Program-made: the position numbers and the translations under genes
In this document: positions 9,605 to 18,644 of the stretch, one piece after another
How the letters are laid out: each line of letters starts with the position of its first letter
How positions within the stretch are numbered: position 1 is the stretch's first letter
The notes under the pieces: model-generated
What the model was told of the DNA's origin: nothing
The model's input: the letters and a program-made list of their open reading frames with translations, nothing else
Database searches by the model: none
Assembly (NCBI GenBank): GCA_949298075.1
Contig: CASFVA010000074.1
Location: 1-35,825 of the forward strand
DNA length: 35,825 nt
Direction of reading: 5' to 3'
Origin: an uncultured Lentisphaeria bacterium
Lineage (GTDB): Bacteria; Verrucomicrobiota; Lentisphaeria; Victivallales; Victivallaceae

Positions 9605-11379
9605 AACTGCCGGAGTCGGTCGTGGAATTTGACGCCATTGATCTTGCTTTCGGAGAATTTGCCGTGCGTTACGGCGGGTTTGTCGAGCAGCCTGAACTGG
9701 AGTTCGCCGCCAGATGCGTCTCGGCCGCACTTCGCGGAGGAGAGACCTCCCTGCCCTTGCGCCGACTGTCTGAATGGGACGAACACTCCGGGTCGACCGG
9801 TACTGCATGGCGGGAGATTTTGACGAATCCGGAGCTGAACCGGACAATCACCGTGCTGCCGTCCGGGGTAATTCCGGCGGCCGTGCCCAATACCCCGTTG
9901 ATTCTGGCCGGCGAGCGCCTGTGGCTGCAGCGCTTTTTCCGATACGAAGTCAGCGTAGCCCGGCGGCTCCGGGATCTGGCCGCCGCTCCGGCGGAACCAC
10001 CGGCAGAACTCACGCCTCTGGATGAGCTCATGGCTGATTTCGGCAATCTCAGAAACGCCGCCGGAGTCAACTCTCAAAAGCTCGCCGTCTACAATACGCT
10101 GTGCCGCCGGTTCGCTGTAATTTCCGGCGGTCCCGGCACCGGCAAAACCACTGTGGCAGCCGCTGTACTCGCCCTCGAACTGGAACGCCGTCCGGGACTT
10201 AGAATCGCCGCCGGTGCTTTCACCGGCAAAGGAGCTGACCAACTTGCCGCGGCCCTCGCGGTCAACGCCGAACGCCTCCGCCTGGCTCCGCGGATAAAGG
10301 AAGCGCTGACGGCAGTCCGCCCGATGACGTTGCATCGGCTGCTGGAGGCGGACGTCGACGGCAATTTCCGCCGCAATGCGGATCGCCGGCTTGACTGCGA
10401 CCTGCTGCTGGTTGACGAGTACTCCATGGTCTCCCTGGCGCTTACCGCCCGGCTGCTGGCGGCGCTGCCGCCGACAGCCAAACTGATCTGGCTGGGCGAC
10501 CATCACCAGCTAAATGCCATTGATCCGGGTCGGGTGCTGGCAGAGGTATGCCAGGCCTCCGGAATCGCTCCGTCACCGGAAACCGCGGCCGCATTCGGAC
10601 TGCCGCCACCGGCGCAATCCGCCTCGCCGCTGGCGGGCTGCACCGCAATTCTCGATGTCAACTACCGCTCCTGCCAGGCTCCGAACCTCTGCCGGTTCGC
10701 CGACCGGCTGCGCATTCCCGGCGACAGCGGCGAACTCGCGGCGGAACTGGAACAGGCCGATTACCCCGACCTCAAGGCAGTCCCACCCCCGAACCGCCCG
10801 GAATCAGAATTGAAATTGCGCCTATCACGGCTGGCTGCATTGCCAGATCTGGCCCGGAACGGCTCGGCAAACGCTCTTTGCACAGCGTTTGAGCTGGTCA
10901 ATTCCTTCAAAATTCTCTGCGCGGTCAATTCCGGATTCCACGGAGTGGACAACCTCAATGCCATGGCGTTGAAACTGCTGGGGTTTTCCAGCCCGACCGC
11001 TCCGGGAGTGCCATTCATCCTGACCGCCAGCGACGCCGGGCAGCAACTGTACAACGGTGATTGCGGCTTGTGGTGGCGCACCGCCGGCGGGACCGCCATC
11101 GCCTGCTTTCCAGACGGAAGAAGCTGTTCCGCCGCCGACCTGCCGGAATTCCGTCCGGCCTTTGCCATGACCGTGCACAAGGCTCAGGGCAGCGGATATC
11201 CGGAAGTGCTGGTGGTTTTTCCTGAATACGATCTGCCCCGTGCCGGCCGGGAGCTGCTCTACACCGCCATTACCCGGGCCGAACTCCGGGCTGAAGTATG
11301 GATAACTCCAGGCCAGCTCCGCCGGGTTCTTTCCGCCGAAATTACCGAATGCTCCGGGTTGGCCGATCTGCTGAACTGA
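9601..11379 (+). CDS. recD: Exodeoxyribonuclease V subunit alpha (RecD)
   Basis: The 592-aa product compares with 608 aa in E. coli. It is the fast 5'-3' SF1B helicase of RecBCD. Walker A is ISGGPGTGKTTVAAAV with Lys182; Walker B is LLVDEYSMVS; further motifs are LIWLGDHHQLNAIDPG, VNYRSCQ, and the C-terminal AMTVHKAQGSGYPEVLVVFP and LLYTAITRA. The roughly 170-residue N-terminal domain that contacts RecC is present. The gene overlaps recB by 4 bp (ATGA), completing the order recC-recB-recD without the ptrA gene that interrupts the enterobacterial operon. It ends 63 bp from the converging O-antigen-ligase gene. Confidence 0.95.
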   Translation: MKLPESVVEFDAIDLAFGEFAVRYGGFVEQPELEFAARCVSAALRGGETSLPLRRLSEWDEHSGSTGTAWREILTNPELNRTITVLPSGVIPAAVPNTPLILAGERLWLQRFFRYEVSVARRLRDLAAAPAEPPAELTPLDELMADFGNLRNAAGVNSQKLAVYNTLCRRFAVISGGPGTGKTTVAAAVLALELERRPGLRIAAGAFTGKGADQLAAALAVNAERLRLAPRIKEALTAVRPMTLHRLLEADVDGNFRRNADRRLDCDLLLVDEYSMVSLALTARLLAALPPTAKLIWLGDHHQLNAIDPGRVLAEVCQASGIAPSPETAAAFGLPPPAQSASPLAGCTAILDVNYRSCQAPNLCRFADRLRIPGDSGELAAELEQADYPDLKAVPPPNRPESELKLRLSRLAALPDLARNGSANALCTAFELVNSFKILCAVNSGFHGVDNLNAMALKLLGFSSPTAPGVPFILTASDAGQQLYNGDCGLWWRTAGGTAIACFPDGRSCSAADLPEFRPAFAMTVHKAQGSGYPEVLVVFPEYDLPRAGRELLYTAITRAELRAEVWITPGQLRRVLSAEITECSGLADLLN

Positions 11380-11398
11380 TAAACTTCATCCGAAACGT

Positions 11399-11413
11399 CA
11401 TTCCGCCGGAATG
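11399..11413. terminator. Small hairpin between converging recD and O-antigen-ligase genes
   Basis: CATTCC (11399-11404) pairs perfectly with GGAATG (11408-11413) across a 3-nt loop. It sits just after the recD stop and before the converging gene's stop. No T-tract follows on either strand, so terminator function is only possible. Confidence 0.25.
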
Positions 11414-11442
11414 CTTCCGGACAAAAGCCCGGCCCCCCGGGG

Positions 11443-13209
11443 TCAGGGCAACGGTTTCTGATACCGGGGATGGGATGGGAAACGCCGCCGCGCCTCCTCG
11501 CGCCATTGCTCAGCCGCCACCCGGTCCCCTTCGAGCAACGCCATTCCGGCCAGTCGCCAGCAAACCGCCGGCAATCCAGGTTCACGCTTCAACGCTTCAC
11601 GGTAATAAGCGAGCGCAACCGCCCGGTCGCCGCGCCGGGCGGCCCAATCTCCGGCCAGCAGCCACGGCTGGGCTGAATGGGGACGAAACCGCACTGTATT
11701 TTCCAGCTCCCGGCGCACTATGCCGGGATCGCGCAAAGTCATTTGCAGCTGTTCTCCGGTAGCAGGAAACACGGCATCGGTCAGCCGGGCAAGAGCCACC
11801 TCGCCCCGCAGCCAGACAACCGCCATTGCCATGGCGGTCAATCCCGGAATCAGCGCCACGGCATCAATAACCGGACGCCGGGGCGGAGACACTGCGGCCT
11901 CCCCCCCCGACAATCCGATCAGCATCAGCAGCGCCGCCGCCGCCATGCTTCCAGGGATCTGCATATTCAGCTCCATCAGGCTATGCAGCGTGAACGCGGC
12001 CCACCCCCAGGCAGCAGCAGCAGCCAGTTCATCCTGCCGACGGCAACGCCACAAACCGACCGCCGGAATCAGCACCGCCGCCGCCGCCAACAAACCGCCG
12101 CTGACACCGCACTGCGAGAAAAAGGCCGCCAGCAGATTGTGCGGATCCCGGGAGGATTCGTCCGTGTCGGTGGTCTTGCGCGCCATGTGTTCCCGGAAAA
12201 AACCGCCCCACCCCCAGCCGGTCAGCGGGCGCTCCAGAGTCATTTGCCAGGAGGTATCCAGATAACTGGCCCGCTCAATCATCGAACCGAACCCGCGTCC
12301 GGCCCGCTGAATGTACCAGGCTCCAGCAGCAATAAGCAAAACAGCAGCAGCAGCAGCCAGCAGTTTCCGGCTCCTCCGCCATGGCAGGGAAAACCCGAAT
12401 GCCACCGCAACCACTACAGCGCAGAGATATGCTCCCCGGCTCCTGGTCAACAGAAACGCCATTCCCGTCACCACGGCCGCAACCGCGAAAAACAACGGCC
12501 GGGAAACCCGGCGCGGACTGAAGTACTCCGCCCACCTGAAAAACACCAGCACCGTAATCGGCAGCGCCGCCAGCAGAAAACCGCCCAGCGCATTGCAGGA
12601 AACCATCGGACCGAACGCCCGGTTGTCGGCCAGCTTGGCCCGCATCACTTCCCCAATTTCAATCCCGTATGCCCGCTGATTTTCCACAAAAGCCCGGGTC
12701 TCGTCAAATCCGAAAAAGTATTGATGCAACGCCAGCAGCGCGGTGATGAAAGTCCCGATCGCCAGCATGGCGGCCAGCCGGCCGCGCCAGCGGCCGTCAC
12801 TGGCAATCAGCCGGTGACAGGTCAGCACAAAAGCGCCAATCGCCGCAAAATGACCGATTTCTCCGGCGGAACGGTCAGGATCACCGGCAATCGCACCCAG
12901 TCCTGCCGCCAGCGGCAGTCCCCAGCCCCAGAGGGCTGCCGCAATTCCGGCACGGTTATTCCACGGCGGTGTCGGGAAAAACACCACGGCAAGCAGCAGA
13001 AGCGCTCCGGAAAAAATACCAAAGCTGTGAGCCGGCCAGCTCACGATCAGCCAATCCGCCCAATACTCCGGAAAAAAGCCCGCAGCTTCAGGCAATGCGG
13101 CCAAAGAACCAAACTTCAACGGCAGCAGCAGAACCACCACTCCGATCAGCCAGCCGACCCATCCGGCCGACCGCTGCTGCAATGACAGAGACTGGCTGTT
13201 TGAAGTCAT
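11443..13209 (-). CDS. O-antigen ligase (Wzy_C/WaaL) family membrane protein with C-terminal TPR region
   Basis: The 588-aa protein has about ten to twelve hydrophobic segments between residues 15 and 460. The family hallmark is the periplasmic loop with LTGWGWGGFF (about residue 330) and DPHNLLAAFFSQCGVSGG (about residue 356). Such enzymes transfer or polymerise lipid-linked glycans at the periplasmic face of the inner membrane. Residues from about 500 onward, with WLLAGDWAARRGDRAVALAYY and similar helices, form one or two TPR-like repeats, an arrangement seen in bacterial O-ligase homologues and not in classical WaaL. The start ATG overlaps the purU stop as ATGA, so translation is probably coupled to purU. 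Whether it is a ligase, a polymerase or a glycoprotein O-oligosaccharyltransferase cannot be told from sequence. Confidence 0.85.
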   Translation of the reverse strand: MTSNSQSLSLQQRSAGWVGWLIGVVVLLLPLKFGSLAALPEAAGFFPEYWADWLIVSWPAHSFGIFSGALLLLAVVFFPTPPWNNRAGIAAALWGWGLPLAAGLGAIAGDPDRSAGEIGHFAAIGAFVLTCHRLIASDGRWRGRLAAMLAIGTFITALLALHQYFFGFDETRAFVENQRAYGIEIGEVMRAKLADNRAFGPMVSCNALGGFLLAALPITVLVFFRWAEYFSPRRVSRPLFFAVAAVVTGMAFLLTRSRGAYLCAVVVAVAFGFSLPWRRSRKLLAAAAAVLLIAAGAWYIQRAGRGFGSMIERASYLDTSWQMTLERPLTGWGWGGFFREHMARKTTDTDESSRDPHNLLAAFFSQCGVSGGLLAAAAVLIPAVGLWRCRRQDELAAAAAWGWAAFTLHSLMELNMQIPGSMAAAALLMLIGLSGGEAAVSPPRRPVIDAVALIPGLTAMAMAVVWLRGEVALARLTDAVFPATGEQLQMTLRDPGIVRRELENTVRFRPHSAQPWLLAGDWAARRGDRAVALAYYREALKREPGLPAVCWRLAGMALLEGDRVAAEQWREEARRRFPSHPRYQKPLP

Positions 13210-14057
13210 TGGCCGAATACGATGGTCCGCCGCCCGGAAATAATCACCCGGTGCTCGAGATGAGCCTGCACGGCCCGGGTCAGCACCCGGCGTTCGATGT
13301 CACGGCCGCGTTCACGCAACTGATCCGGACCGCTTTCATGGGTGATGCGTTCAACATCCTGTTCGATGATCGGTCCCTCGTCCAGTTCAGCGGTCGCATA
13401 ATGCGCGGTGGCGCCGATCATTTTCACCCCGCGTTCCCAGGCACGCTGATAGGGGTTGCCGCCCTGGAACGCGGGCAGAAAGGCGTGATGAATGTTGATG
13501 ATCCGCTCGGGATAGCTCGAAATGAATTTATCCGAAAGAATCCGCATGTAACGCGCCAGCACCACCAGGTCGATCCGGTGATGCCTGAGCAGTCCCAGCA
13601 CCCGCTCCTCCTGGTCGGCTGATTTGCCCTCCTCAATAGGACAGCAGTAAAACGGAATCCGGAACCGGTCGGCCACCGACTCCAGATCGGGATGGTTGCC
13701 GATCACCAGCATAATCCGGCCGTTGAGCGATCCTTCCTCGGCATGCATCAGCAAATCATACAGACAGTGCGAAGTTTTGGAAACCAGGATCGCCACATTC
13801 TGAACATCATCCTGATAATGAACCGAATAAGTCAGCTTCAGTCCGGCGGCCAACTCCGCGAACCCGGACTCCAGCTCCTTGCGGGTCATCTCGGGGCCCA
13901 GTTCGACGGCGACCCGCATGAAATAGCGGTTTTCAAGTACGTCAGTATATTGGCGGCACTCCAGAATATTGAGTCCGCGCGAATAGAAAAAACCCGATAT
14001 TCCGGCGAGCAGCCCCTTGCGGTCCTCGCTCCGGATCAGAAAAATCACCTGTCGCAT
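13206..14057 (-). CDS. purU: Formyltetrahydrofolate deformylase (PurU)
   Basis: The 283-aa product is close to the 280 aa of E. coli PurU. It hydrolyses 10-formyl-THF to THF and formate, balancing one-carbon units and feeding formate to PurT. Residues 1-80 form an ACT domain (VIFLIRSEDRKGLLAGISGF), and residues from about 85 form the formyltransferase-like domain with IINIHHAFLPAFQGG, IGATAHYATAELDEGPIIEQ and the catalytic Asp226. The start at 14057 is set by the ACT domain and by family length; the frame is open for 110 more codons upstream, but that stretch crosses both divergent promoters. A GGAG lies about 10 nt before the ATG. The stop overlaps the next gene by 4 bp. Confidence 0.94.
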   Translation of the reverse strand: MRQVIFLIRSEDRKGLLAGISGFFYSRGLNILECRQYTDVLENRYFMRVAVELGPEMTRKELESGFAELAAGLKLTYSVHYQDDVQNVAILVSKTSHCLYDLLMHAEEGSLNGRIMLVIGNHPDLESVADRFRIPFYCCPIEEGKSADQEERVLGLLRHHRIDLVVLARYMRILSDKFISSYPERIINIHHAFLPAFQGGNPYQRAWERGVKMIGATAHYATAELDEGPIIEQDVERITHESGPDQLRERGRDIERRVLTRAVQAHLEHRVIISGRRTIVFGQ

Positions 14058-14135
14058 TTCAGAAAGCTCCAATCTTGCAAATTCAGCTTTGCCGGGGATG
14101 CTGCCCGGACTGATCGGCTGATTACCGACTTTAAT

Positions 14136-14164
14136 TTTATATAATAAAGCACCGCCGCCGGCAA
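14136..14164 (-). promoter_or_regulatory. Candidate promoter for purU
   Basis: On the minus strand TTGCCG (complement of 14159-14164) and TATAAA (complement of 14136-14141) are spaced by 17 nt. It points away from the Mur ligase promoter 17 bp away, so the two lie back to back. Confidence 0.5.
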
Positions 14165-14180
14165 AAAGCAAAGAAATCCC

Positions 14181-14209
14181 TTGACAAAAGCCGGCCATCA
14201 TGGTATTTT
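14181..14209 (+). promoter_or_regulatory. Candidate promoter for the MurC-like gene
   Basis: A consensus TTGACA at 14181-14186 and TATTTT at 14204-14209 are separated by exactly 17 nt. The predicted transcript starts near 14216 and carries a leader of about 65 nt. Confidence 0.65.
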
Positions 14210-14231
14210 TGAGCGAATATCCACCCCAAGA

Positions 14232-14260
14232 GGTCCGGCAGGCTGATCCTCCCGGCAACC
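14232..14260 (+). promoter_or_regulatory. Leader hairpin upstream of the MurC-like gene
   Basis: In the predicted 5' leader, GGT-CCGG (14232-14238) pairs with CCGG..ACC (14252-14260) and AGG (14240-14242) pairs with CCT (14248-14250) around a CTGAT loop, leaving one C-C mismatch and a 2-nt bulge. The stem ends about 20 nt before the ATG. Function is unknown; it may only shield the leader. Confidence 0.35.
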
Positions 14261-14280
14261 GGAAAACTGGAGATACAGCT

Positions 14281-15813
14281 ATGAAACTGCACTTTGTCGG
14301 AATCGGCGGAATCGGAATGAGCGGTCTGGCCGCGCTCTGCCGTGACCGCGGACACGAGGTATCCGGCAGTGACCGCGGCGCCGGCAAAAGCGAAAATCAC
14401 CGGATCTTTGACGCGCTGCGGCGCCAGGGTATCACCATTTACCCGCAGGATGGTTCCTTCATGACTGCCGGCCGCCCCGATTACATCGTCTACTCCACCG
14501 CAATCGAAGCTGACAATCCCGACTTTGCGGCGGTGGGCGACCTGCCCCGGCTCCATCGCTCGCAACTGCTGGCCGACGTGATCCGGGATCCAGCGCTCGG
14601 GATTTCCATTGCCGTAACCGGCAGCTGCGGAAAAAGCACTGTCACGGCTTATCTGGCGGAAGCGCTGACCAACCTCGGAGCTGATCCGGCTTGCCTCAAC
14701 GGGGCGCTCTCCAAACGGTTTGCGGGCGGTCGCTTCGCCGGAAACTACCGTCCCGGCGGCGGACGCTACTTTGTTTTTGAAGCCGACGAAAGCGACAAAA
14801 GCCTGCTCAATTACGCCGTTGATTACGCTGTAATACTCAACCTCGGAACTGATCACTACGACCGCGACGAACTGGCCCGGGTTTTCGGGACTTTTCTGCA
14901 GCGGACACGACTGGGGGCAGTTGTGGAACGCGAAGTTTACCAGGCGGTGAAGCCGTTCCTGCCGGAACGGCTTCCGGTAGCGGTGTTCGACACCGTTCCC
15001 CGCCGCGGCTCCGAATATGCCGTCACCGACTACCGGATGGTCACCCGACTGGAATCGGTCTATGTCGCCGGACGACGCGACCGCATTGCGCCTTCCGGCG
15101 ACCGGCCGGCCGGCGACCTGGAAGGCGCCGCCAATTTTCTCAACATTTCCGGAATCCGTACCGAGGACTGCCGCATCGAACGCCGGACGCCCATGGCAGA
15201 ATTCAACGGAAACCTCAAACTCGAACTGCCCCAGAGCGGTTTTCACACCGCACTCAATGCCCTGGCGATTTACGCCCTGCTGATTCAACTCGGCTTCAAT
15301 GGCCGCGACGCCCTCGAGGCGCTCGAACGCTTCGACGGCGTCTGGCGGCGCAACGATTTTGCCGGAATCACCTCCTCCGGAGCGCTGGTTTACGATGATT
15401 ACGCCCACAACCCGGAAAAAATCCGTTCCTGCCTGCGGGCGATGCGGGAAAACTGTTCGGGAAACCTTTACGCGGTCTTTCAACCCCACGGTTACGGACC
15501 ATTCGGCTTCATGCGAGATCAGCTCTTTCTCTATCTGGAAGAAGAGCTGCGCGACGACGACCGATTCATCCTGCTGGAGCCGTATTACGCCGGCGGCACT
15601 TCCAGTTTCAAACCCACGGCCGCAGAAGTCGCCGCCGACTGGAAATCCCGCAGCCGCTCCTCCCGACGCTACATGGTGTTCCCGGACCGCGACACGCTGC
15701 GCGATTATCTGTTGCTGCAGACCGGCCCCGGCGATCTTGTCGTCATCATGGGCGCCCGGGATAATTCGCTGAGCGATTACGCCGCTTCGCTGACGACAGC
15801 CACCCGATCCTGA
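14281..15813 (+). CDS. MurC-family Mur ligase (UDP-N-acetylmuramate--L-alanine ligase-like)
   Basis: The 510-aa product carries the three Mur ligase domains. The N-terminal Rossmann motif HFVGIGGIGMSGLA is typical of MurC. The central ATP site is VTGSCGKSTVTAYL with Lys118, followed by FEADESD and LGTDHYD. The C-terminal domain has VYDDYAHNPEKI. MurC adds L-Ala to UDP-MurNAc in the cytoplasm as the first step of the peptidoglycan peptide stem. Three sites differ from classical MurC: GSCGKST in place of GTHGKTT, FQPHGYGPFGF in place of FQPHRYTR, and a GARDNSL end in place of GAG-I. It therefore belongs to a divergent MurC-like branch, and its substrate is less certain. GGAG lies 8 nt before the ATG. 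The gene stands alone behind its own promoter, with no other mur gene nearby. Confidence 0.8.
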   Translation: MKLHFVGIGGIGMSGLAALCRDRGHEVSGSDRGAGKSENHRIFDALRRQGITIYPQDGSFMTAGRPDYIVYSTAIEADNPDFAAVGDLPRLHRSQLLADVIRDPALGISIAVTGSCGKSTVTAYLAEALTNLGADPACLNGALSKRFAGGRFAGNYRPGGGRYFVFEADESDKSLLNYAVDYAVILNLGTDHYDRDELARVFGTFLQRTRLGAVVEREVYQAVKPFLPERLPVAVFDTVPRRGSEYAVTDYRMVTRLESVYVAGRRDRIAPSGDRPAGDLEGAANFLNISGIRTEDCRIERRTPMAEFNGNLKLELPQSGFHTALNALAIYALLIQLGFNGRDALEALERFDGVWRRNDFAGITSSGALVYDDYAHNPEKIRSCLRAMRENCSGNLYAVFQPHGYGPFGFMRDQLFLYLEEELRDDDRFILLEPYYAGGTSSFKPTAAEVAADWKSRSRSSRRYMVFPDRDTLRDYLLLQTGPGDLVVIMGARDNSLSDYAASLTTATRS

Positions 15814-15853
15814 TGGCGGTGATTTGCGCTCCCCGTCCCCCAGCCGTCACCTG

Positions 15854-15890
15854 AAAAAAACCGCGGCCCGGTTTGCCAACCGGACCGCGG
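15854..15890 (-). terminator. Rho-independent terminator of clpB
   Basis: A 13-bp stem with one mismatch (15861-15873 with 15878-15890, TGCC loop) is followed, on the minus strand, by a run of seven T (complement of 15854-15860). It lies 22 bp after the clpB stop. On the plus strand no T-tract follows, so it serves clpB and not the Mur ligase gene. Confidence 0.85.
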
Positions 15891-15911
15891 AGTTGCGGAG
15901 GGAATTAACGG

Positions 15912-18485
15912 TCACACCGAAAAGACCAGACCATCCTTGCCGGCGTCGACTTTGAGCGTAGCTCCAGGCGGAATGTCTCCCGCCAGCAGCTTGCGCGAAA
16001 GCGGCGTTTCCACCAGATGGATGATGGCCCGCTTGAGCGGACGTGCTCCGAAACTCGGATCGTAGCCGGACTCGCCGATGAACTGACGCGCCGCCGGAGT
16101 CACCTCCAGACTGATGTTCTGGTCGCCGAGCCGCTGCTCCAGCCGTTTGAGCTGAATGTCGACGATTTTGAGGATCTCCTCCCTGCTCAGGCTGCTGAAG
16201 ATCAGTATCTCATCAATCCGGTTCAGAAACTCCGGACGGAACCGGGTCTTGAGCTCAGCGAAAAGCTGATCTTTCAATGCTTTGGCCTCGCCCCGGTGAC
16301 TGAGAATCAGATCACTGCCGATGTTGCTGGTCATGATGATGATCGTGTTCTTGAAGCTCACCGTCCGCCCCTGGGAATCAGTAACAATACCGTCTTCCAG
16401 AATCTGGAGCAGAATGTTGAACACATCCGGATGGGCTTTTTCAATCTCATCAAACAGCACCACCGAATACGGACGCCGCCGCACCGCCTCGGTCAGCTGG
16501 CCGCCCTCCTCGTAACCGACGTATCCCGGAGGCGCACCGACCAGCCGGGACACACTGAACTTCTCCATGTATTCCGACATGTCGATCCGCACCATGGCCC
16601 GCTCGTCATCAAAGAGGTCCGCGGCCAGAGCCCGCGCCAGTTCGGTTTTACCGACCCCGGTGGGACCGAGGAAGATGAAACTGGCTATCGGGCGGTTGGG
16701 ATCCTTGAGTCCGGCCCGCGCCCGCAGCACCGCATCGGCGACCGCGGTCACGGCCTCATCCTGTCCGATCACCCGCTCATGCAGCCTGGAACCCAGCGCC
16801 AGGAGCTTCTCCTTTTCGCTCTGAACCAGCTTGCTGACTGGAATGTGGGTCCAGCGGCTGATAATGGCGGCAATATCCTCTTCATCGACCTCCTCCTTGA
16901 GCATCCGGTTGCCGCCCTCAGCCTTGATCTTTTCCTCAGCGGCCCGGATCTGCTGTTCAATGCCGGGAATGGTGCCATGCCGCAATTCAGCTGCCTTTTC
17001 CAGATTGTATTCCCGTTCGGCCTTTTCCAGCTGTCCGCGGGCCAGATCGAGCGACTCCCGGTAATGGCGCAGATCAGAGATTGCCTTCTTTTCATTCTCA
17101 TATCTGGCGCGCATTTCCTTGCCGGCCGCTTTGAGTTCAGCCACCTCGGCTTCCAGCGATTCCCGGCGCTTGACTGAAGCCGGATCCTTGTCATTGCGCA
17201 GACCGGTGATCTCAATCTCCAGCTGCATTACCCGACGCTCGTTTTCATCCAGCTCCTCCGGGCTGCTGTCAATCTCGGTCCGCAGCGCGGCCGCAGCCTC
17301 GTCCACCAGATCAATGGCCTTATCGGGCAGAAAACGGTCGGCAATGTACTTGTCCGACAGCACTGCGGCCGCCACCAGAGCACTGTCCCGCAGTTTGACG
17401 CCGTGGTGCACTTCATAGCGCTCCTTGAGGCCGCGCAGAATCGAAATGGTGTCCTCCACCGACGGCGGCTCAACCAGGACCGACTGGAACCGCCGCTCCA
17501 GTGCCGCATCCTTTTCAATATATTTGCGATACTCATCCAGCGTGGTCGCTCCGATACAATGCAGCTCGCCCCGGGCCAGCATCGGCTTAAGCAGATTGCC
17601 GGCATCCATGGACCCCTCTGAAGCCCCGGCGCCCACCACCGTGTGCAGTTCATCGATGAACAGTATCACCCGGCCTTCAGCCGCCGTAACCTCCTTGAGC
17701 ACCGCCTTGAGCCGCTCCTCGAATTCTCCGCGGTATTTGGCTCCGGCGATCAGCGCTCCCATGTCGAGCGCCACCACCTGACGGTTTTTGAGGTTTTCCG
17801 GGACATCGCCGCGCACCACCCGGCGGGCCAGACCTTCAACGATGGCGGTCTTGCCGACACCGGGTTCCCCGATCAGAACCGGATTGTTCTTGGTCCGGCG
17901 CGACAGGATCTGAATGACCCGCCGGATTTCCTCATCCCGGCCGATAACCGGGTCGAGCTTATCCTGCATCGCCATTTGCGTCAAGTCACGCGAATACTTT
18001 TTAAGCGCCTCGAAAGTGCCCTCCGGATCCACCCCGGTCACCCGCTGATTACCCCGGATGCTCTGCAGCGCCTGAAGCACTTTTTCAGCAGTGACGCCGC
18101 TCTGTTCGAGCAATTTGCGTGCGGAATTGGCCGAGTTGAACATGGCCAGCAGCAGATGCTCGACGCTGATGTATTCATCGTGCATCGTACCGGCCTGACG
18201 GGCGGCGTCGTTCAGCAGTGAACTGAACTCGCCGGAGTTGTAAATCTGGCCTCCTGAACCGTTCACCCGGGGCAGTTCGCCCAGAGCGCGGTCCAGCTGT
18301 TCGGCGAACAGCCTGCGGTTGACCCCGAGCTTCTCCAGAATCGACGGGATCAGGCCATCCTCCTGACGGACCAAAGCCGCCAGAACGTGAATGTCGCGCA
18401 GCTCGTTGTGGGAATTTTCCACCGCGATCTGCTGCGCTCCGACCAGGGCTTCCCTGGTTTTGTTGGTAAGTTTTTCAAGATTCAT
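15912..18485 (-). CDS. clpB: ATP-dependent disaggregase chaperone ClpB
   Basis: The product is 857 aa, the same length as E. coli ClpB. With DnaK it extracts and refolds aggregated proteins in the cytoplasm. The order is an N-terminal Clp_N repeat domain (1-145), AAA+ domain 1 with Walker A GEPGVGKT (Lys212) and [12 protein letters not shown], the long coiled-coil middle domain (about 400-525, rich in Glu, Arg and Lys), AAA+ domain 2 with [11 protein letters not shown] (Lys613) and [15 protein letters not shown], and the ClpB C-terminal domain. The start at 18485 follows a near-perfect GGAGGTGG ribosome binding site 5 nt away; the frame continues upstream to 19547 but crosses the neighbouring gene and is not coding. 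No promoter of the type used by the neighbours is seen on this strand, and no CIRCE element. Confidence 0.97.
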   Translation of the reverse strand: MNLEKLTNKTREALVGAQQIAVENSHNELRDIHVLAALVRQEDGLIPSILEKLGVNRRLFAEQLDRALGELPRVNGSGGQIYNSGEFSSLLNDAARQAGTMHDEYISVEHLLLAMFNSANSARKLLEQSGVTAEKVLQALQSIRGNQRVTGVDPEGTFEALKKYSRDLTQMAMQDKLDPVIGRDEEIRRVIQILSRRTKNNPVLIGEPGVGKTAIVEGLARRVVRGDVPENLKNRQVVALDMGALIAGAKYRGEFEERLKAVLKEVTAAEGRVILFIDELHTVVGAGASEGSMDAGNLLKPMLARGELHCIGATTLDEYRKYIEKDAALERRFQSVLVEPPSVEDTISILRGLKERYEVHHGVKLRDSALVAAAVLSDKYIADRFLPDKAIDLVDEAAAALRTEIDSSPEELDENERRVMQLEIEITGLRNDKDPASVKRRESLEAEVAELKAAGKEMRARYENEKKAISDLRHYRESLDLARGQLEKAEREYNLEKAAELRHGTIPGIEQQIRAAEEKIKAEGGNRMLKEEVDEEDIAAIISRWTHIPVSKLVQSEKEKLLALGSRLHERVIGQDEAVTAVADAVLRARAGLKDPNRPIASFIFLGPTGVGKTELARALAADLFDDERAMVRIDMSEYMEKFSVSRLVGAPPGYVGYEEGGQLTEAVRRRPYSVVLFDEIEKAHPDVFNILLQILEDGIVTDSQGRTVSFKNTIIIMTSNIGSDLILSHRGEAKALKDQLFAELKTRFRPEFLNRIDEILIFSSLSREEILKIVDIQLKRLEQRLGDQNISLEVTPAARQFIGESGYDPSFGARPLKRAIIHLVETPLSRKLLAGDIPPGATLKVDAGKDGLVFSV

Positions 18486-18566
18486 AATTCCACCTCCCCA
18501 GCTGAAAGCTGTTTTCACTTCGTTATTAAGCAACATCCGTGCCAACCCGAACCAGAGCAACAGCTC

Positions 18567-18595
18567 TTGAAAGCCCGCCGCCGAGGGTGTATATT
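18567..18595 (+). promoter_or_regulatory. Candidate promoter for the RNA methyltransferase gene
   Basis: TTGAAA at 18567-18572 and TATATT at 18590-18595 are separated by 17 nt. The leader to the ATG at 18645 is about 43 nt. Confidence 0.6.
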
Positions 18596-18644
18596 TATGA
18601 CACACCGCAGTAAGACAAAAAGGCACACCGGCATTCAGAATATC

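Noticed and set aside
11208..11215. E. coli Chi sequence GCTGGTGG inside recD
   Set aside because: I noticed only this occurrence, within a coding stretch for Leu-Val-Val. Chi differs between lineages, so this is expected by chance.
11677..13185. 502-codon open frame on the plus strand
   Set aside because: It is antisense to the O-antigen-ligase gene, is rich in Gln, His, Pro and Arg, has no domain, and arises from GC-rich third positions of the real gene. The same applies to the long antisense frames at 4332-6110 (-) and 14137-15489 (-).
14221..14270. SAM-I riboswitch before the Mur ligase gene
   Set aside because: Only the GGCAACC-like segment and a preceding AAGAGG resemble the S-box. 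The four-way junction and length are absent, and the target gene is not in methionine metabolism.
15861..15890. Bidirectional terminator serving the Mur ligase gene as well
   Set aside because: On the plus strand the stem is followed by AGTTGCGG with no T-run. Only the minus-strand reading has the required T-tract.
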